7,554 bases of DNA from Candidatus Sulfotelmatobacter sp. Its GTDB lineage: Bacteria > Acidobacteriota > Terriglobia > Terriglobales > SbA1. This document shows, one piece after another, positions 4,981 through 7,554 of this stretch; position 1 is the stretch's first letter, and each line of letters starts with the position of its first letter. Location: contig JASLEQ010000123.1 of NCBI GenBank assembly GCA_030151135.1, positions 1 through 7,554 on the forward strand, given 5' to 3'. The notes under the pieces were generated by a model. The model made no database searches and had not been told where the DNA came from. It worked only from the letters and a program-made list of their open reading frames with translations. The translations under genes were made by a program, and so were the position numbers.

Positions 4981-5400
4981 TTTCCCAAAACCTTTGTGAA
5001 TCACGGCGAGGGTATCTTCGGCGAGATTCAGCGCCGGGAGTTCTGCGCGGCTGAACCAGCGCACTTCGGCAGCATCGCTGGCTGCGACCAGCTCGCCCTC
5101 AATTCGCCGGCAGAGAAAATCGACCAGGACGTAGTGATATTGCACGCGCTTGTCGACGTCCCGCAGAACTCGGTCAAAGACCCCGAGCAGCTCGCCGGGT
5201 TCGACGATCAGCCCGGTTTCTTCTCGCGCTTCCCGCACGGCGGCTTCCCGGATCATTTCGCCAACTTCGAGTACGCCGCCGGGGATGGACCAGTCACCTT
5301 GAATCGGCGGGTGGGCGCGTTTCACCAGCACCACGCGATCGTTCTCGATGATGATCGAGCCTACACCGATAAAGGGACGATCGGGATATTCGCGGGTCAT
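4969..5400 (-). CDS. Nudix hydrolase
   Basis: A 143-residue enzyme of typical Nudix length. The Nudix box GX5EX7REUXEEXGU is complete: G42, E48, R56, E57, A58, E60, E61, G63, L64. The preceding strand 'WSIPGG' and the N-terminal 'IGVGSIIIENDRVVLVKRAH' are also standard. The enzyme would hydrolyse a nucleoside diphosphate linked to another moiety, using Mg2+ or Mn2+ bound by the box glutamates. The substrate cannot be read from the sequence. The overall look (PGGVLEVGE, VRWFSRAELPAL) is that of the ADP-ribose pyrophosphatase/MutT-like group, but that is only resemblance. The start is ATG at 5400; GGAG lies about 13 nt upstream, so the ribosome site is weak. It is divergent from ligD, with 151 nt between starts, and its stop lies inside the last codons of the zinc-ribbon gene. 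Confidence 0.9.
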   Translation of the reverse strand: MTREYPDRPFIGVGSIIIENDRVVLVKRAHPPIQGDWSIPGGVLEVGEMIREAAVREAREETGLIVEPGELLGVFDRVLRDVDKRVQYHYVLVDFLCRRIEGELVAASDAAEVRWFSRAELPALNLAEDTLAVIHKGFGKLGR

Positions 5401-5482
5401 TGTTGGCTGTGAGCTCCGGCCTGCGAGCTACGAGCAAGGATATCCGAGAACCCTCCTGGCTCGTCGCTGGAGGCTGGCCCCT

Positions 5483-5491
5483 TGCTACAAT
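5483..5491 (+). promoter_or_regulatory. Extended -10 promoter for ligD
   Basis: TGCTACAAT at 5483-5491 matches an extended -10 (TG-N-TATAAT, with TACAAT 5 of 6). No good -35 is seen, as expected for the extended type. The predicted start near 5498 gives a leader of about 54 nt before the ligD ATG. Confidence 0.45.
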
Positions 5492-5518
5492 TTCCCGCGC
5501 GTCCAAAAAAACCTGACA

Positions 5519-5550
5519 ACCACAGGGGACGCAGAGGGACACAGAGAAGA
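5519..5550 (+). repeat. Purine-rich CACAGRGGAC-type short repeat before ligD
   Basis: The stretch just before the ligD start reads as three imperfect 9-10-nt units: ACAGGGGAC (5522-5530), GCAGAGGGAC (5531-5540) and ACAGAGAAGA (5541-5550), preceded by ACC. Similar 'ACCACAGAGGACACAGAG' strings are, from memory, scattered through many bacterial genomes with unknown function. Here the last unit also supplies the only ribosome-site-like purines (AGAGAAG) for ligD. Confidence 0.5.
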
Positions 5551-5551
5551 T

Positions 5552-7450
5552 ATGGCACTTGAAGAATATAAGCGGAAACGGCGCTTTGAAGAAACGCCGG
5601 AGCCTCCACCGAAAGTCGAGAAGAAGCGTGGGAACCGCTTCGTGGTGCAGAAACACGAGGCCACGCGGCTGCATTACGACTTTCGATTGGAGATGGAAGG
5701 CGTCCTGAAATCGTGGGCCGTGCCGAAAGGACCGTCGCTCGATCCTGCGGACAAGCGGCTAGCGATGCACGTCGAAGATCATCCGGTGTCGTATTTCGAC
5801 TTCGAAGGGAATATTCCAGACGGCAACTACGGCGCGGGCAGCGTGATGGTTTGGGATGTGGGCACGTGGCAGCCACTTTCGCCGGTTCCGGTGGATGGAA
5901 AGTATGTGCCCGGAACGGAAAAAGACGCCGCCGAGATGCTGGCGAAAGGCGACTTGAAATTTCGCCTGAATGGGAAGCGCCTCAAAGGCGATTTTGCGCT
6001 GATCAAGATGAAAGGCCGCCGTCCCGGAAGCAAGGGCAACGAGTGGTTGATGATCAAGAAGCACGACGATCAGGTGGTTGAAGGTTATGACGCCGGGGAA
6101 ATTGATGAGTCGGTGCTCAGCCACCGGAGCATGGATGAGATTTCTGGCGATGCGAGATCGAAGGAGTGGAAAAGCAGCCGTCCGGCGGTTCGTGGAAAGT
6201 TAAAAGCTGCGTGGCTGGCGGATGCAGTTGCCAAGCTCGATCAAAAAAAAAAGCAAAGTCAAATCCAAAGTCAAAAGAAAACCCAAGGCGTCGCGGAAAA
6301 CGCAAAGGTAGATAGGAAAAAAACTGCTTCGACTTCCGCCAAAGCTACCGCTTCCGCCGACATTTCGGGAAACGGAAGTCGGAAGGCGCAGCAATCGTCC
6401 GAAGAAAAAAAGTCGACCAGGTCCGCGTCCTCCGCCGTGGTGGTTTCCAATCCGCCAGTTAAGCGGGCCATGCCTACAGCCATTTATCCCATGCTCGCCG
6501 AATCGATCGAGAAGCCGTTTGACGATAAAGACTGGTTATTCGAGATCAAGTGGGATGGATACCGCGCGGTGGCGTTCATCGAAGGCGGCAAAATACGGCT
6601 GGTTTCGAGAAATCAGAACGAGTTGACAGGGCGGTATCCGGAGTTGAAAGATGTGCCGCAGTTTGTGCAAGCAAAGACTGCCATCCTCGATGGCGAAGTC
6701 GTCGCACTCGATAGCGAGGGCCGAGCTTCATTCAGCCTGATGCAGCAGCGGACGGGATTTCGACCAGGCGGGAAGCGGATCGCGGCCAAGGCGGATATCC
6801 CGGTCCTGTATTACGCGTTCGATCTCATCTATCTCGATGGATATGACTACCGGCGCGTGAATTTGATAGAGCGGAAGAAAAAACTGCGCGAGATTCTTAC
6901 GGACGGCGACGGCCTGCGGTATTCCGATCACTACGAGGCGCAGGGCAACGCGCTGTTCGAGATCGCGCGACAAAAAAACCTGGAAGGAATTCTGGCAAAG
7001 AGAAGTGCAAGTTGCTATGAAGAGCGACGCAGCCGGGACTGGTTGAAGATCAAGATTCGACATCAGATGGAATGCGTCGTGGGCGGCTACACGAATCCGG
7101 AGGGCACACGGGCGCATTTTGGATCGCTGGTGCTGGGCCTGTATGACAAAGACGGACGGCTGATTCATGTGGGGCAAGTCGGAAGCGGCTTTGACCAGAA
7201 ACTTCTTGGAGAGTTGATCAAAGAACTGAGGAAACGCGAGACCAAAAAGAATCCGTTCGATGGAGACGTTGAGGCTCTTCGGAAGGTGACCTGGATCAAG
7301 CCGGAGTTGGTGGCGGAAGTCGAGTATGCCGAGTGGACCGAAGGAGCGAACACAGGAAGCGGCCCGAAGCTGCGGGCGCCTGTTTTTTTAGGGTTGCGCG
7401 ACGACAAGGATCCGCGCGAGTGCACGCTGGAGCAGGGACGCAGGAGCTAG
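5552..7450 (+). CDS. ligD: ATP-dependent DNA ligase LigD: 3'-phosphoesterase plus ligase, no polymerase domain
   Basis: A 632-residue protein that seals double-strand breaks in bacterial NHEJ, normally with Ku. Start ATG 5552 is chosen because the family's N-terminus begins here; the open frame runs back to 5348, but that part lies in the spacer. Residues about 30-185 are the phosphoesterase (PE) domain, which trims 3'-phosphates and ribonucleotides: metal ligands H35, H41 and D43 ('KHEATRLHYDFRLE'), R45, and H77 in 'VEDHPVSY' correspond to the known H42/H48/D50/R52/H84 of Pseudomonas LigD. Residues about 205-305 are a Lys/Ser/Ala-rich linker. The ligase domain has the nucleotidyl lysine K333 in 'EIKWDGYRA', 'ILDGEVVALD' (378-387), 'FDLIYLDG' (423-430), 'EGILAKR' (478-484) and 'WLKIKIR' (497-503). 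An OB-fold fills the rest. The polymerase/primase domain of the three-domain LigD is absent; it and Ku may lie elsewhere. An A10 tract (6243-6252) sits in the linker. Confidence 0.95.
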   Translation: MALEEYKRKRRFEETPEPPPKVEKKRGNRFVVQKHEATRLHYDFRLEMEGVLKSWAVPKGPSLDPADKRLAMHVEDHPVSYFDFEGNIPDGNYGAGSVMVWDVGTWQPLSPVPVDGKYVPGTEKDAAEMLAKGDLKFRLNGKRLKGDFALIKMKGRRPGSKGNEWLMIKKHDDQVVEGYDAGEIDESVLSHRSMDEISGDARSKEWKSSRPAVRGKLKAAWLADAVAKLDQKKKQSQIQSQKKTQGVAENAKVDRKKTASTSAKATASADISGNGSRKAQQSSEEKKSTRSASSAVVVSNPPVKRAMPTAIYPMLAESIEKPFDDKDWLFEIKWDGYRAVAFIEGGKIRLVSRNQNELTGRYPELKDVPQFVQAKTAILDGEVVALDSEGRASFSLMQQRTGFRPGGKRIAAKADIPVLYYAFDLIYLDGYDYRRVNLIERKKKLREILTDGDGLRYSDHYEAQGNALFEIARQKNLEGILAKRSASCYEERRSRDWLKIKIRHQMECVVGGYTNPEGTRAHFGSLVLGLYDKDGRLIHVGQVGSGFDQKLLGELIKELRKRETKKNPFDGDVEALRKVTWIKPELVAEVEYAEWTEGANTGSGPKLRAPVFLGLRDDKDPRECTLEQGRRS

Positions 7451-7470
7451 AATCGCGTTCTACACAACCG

Positions 7471-7554
7471 CTACTTGATGTCTTTCATGGCCAACAGCGT
7501 TCCGTAATCGCGGCCCGTCGAATCAACGGCTCGAGCTACAACGGCGGTGAACGC
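7471..7554 (-). CDS. 3' end of an unidentified gene (last 27 codons)
   Basis: Read on the minus strand from the window edge, the frame is open for 27 codons (AFTAVVARAVDSTGRDYG, then TLLAMKDIK) and stops at TAG (7471-7473). Codon use is GC-rich at third positions and resembles coding sequence. It converges on ligD with a 20-nt gap, and no clear terminator is visible between the two. The fragment is too short to assign a family, and it does not look like Ku or a LigD polymerase domain. Confidence 0.5.
   Translation of the reverse strand, partial: AFTAVVARAVDSTGRDYGTLLAMKDIK

Noticed and set aside
5348..5551. Longer ligD start at 5348 giving 700 residues
   Set aside because: The extension overlaps the Nudix start and the promoter-like spacer; the conserved LigD N-terminus begins at the ATG at 5552.
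1..7554. CRISPR arrays, tRNA or rRNA genes, transposases, phage genes, toxin-antitoxin pairs
   Set aside because: I saw no repeat-spacer pattern, no cloverleaf, no transposase or integrase motif, and no known toxin or antitoxin family in any gene.

Overview
The window looks like chromosomal DNA of a member of the Acidobacteriota (class Terriglobia or a relative). The basis is the gene families, not any marker gene: a PQQ-type quinoprotein dehydrogenase, a secreted YncE-like beta-propeller, a small regulator with the HTH motif 'WKDIANYMGRGVRTVQRYERELGLP' style that is very common in that phylum, a MEDS-domain protein, and a two-domain LigD. Coding regions are moderately GC-rich. One AT-rich island (about 30% GC over 4001-4200) stands out.

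Layout, left to right. Positions 1-656 (+) hold the 3' end of a PQQ-dependent dehydrogenase. Positions 657-1142 hold no convincing conventional protein gene. Instead there is what looks like an independent transcription unit for a structured RNA of about 305 nt: a sigma70-like promoter (776-805), a long-range closing helix (821-831 with 1046-1056), several internal hairpins including a GNRA tetraloop, and a strong intrinsic terminator (1081-1116). A perfect Shine-Dalgarno sequence with a 20-codon ORF lies inside the 5' strand of the closing helix, and a competing 12-bp helix would free it. Next, on the minus strand, is a secreted YncE-like propeller (1143-2159). It is divergent from a small HTH/coiled-coil regulator (2440-2904, +), and the space between them carries a perfect 16-bp palindrome. 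After a 333-nt spacer with a large hairpin comes a stand-alone MEDS-domain sensor (3238-3813, +). The 537-nt AT-rich spacer that follows holds tandem and inverted repeats. Then comes a DUF2007-like/zinc-ribbon protein (4351-4980, +), overlapping tail-to-tail by 12 nt with a Nudix hydrolase (4969-5400, -). Divergent from the Nudix gene is a LigD-type ATP-dependent DNA ligase with an N-terminal phosphoesterase domain and no polymerase domain (5552-7450, +). The window closes with the last 27 codons of an unidentified minus-strand gene (7471-7554).

The genes do not form one operon; almost every one is separated by an intergenic spacer or a change of strand. The only functional theme is weak: Nudix nucleotide-pool or metabolite cleanup next to NHEJ-type end repair (LigD). 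The items most worth following up are the structured-RNA locus at 776-1116 and the A10 tract in ligD, which sits at the boundary between the phosphoesterase domain and the linker.
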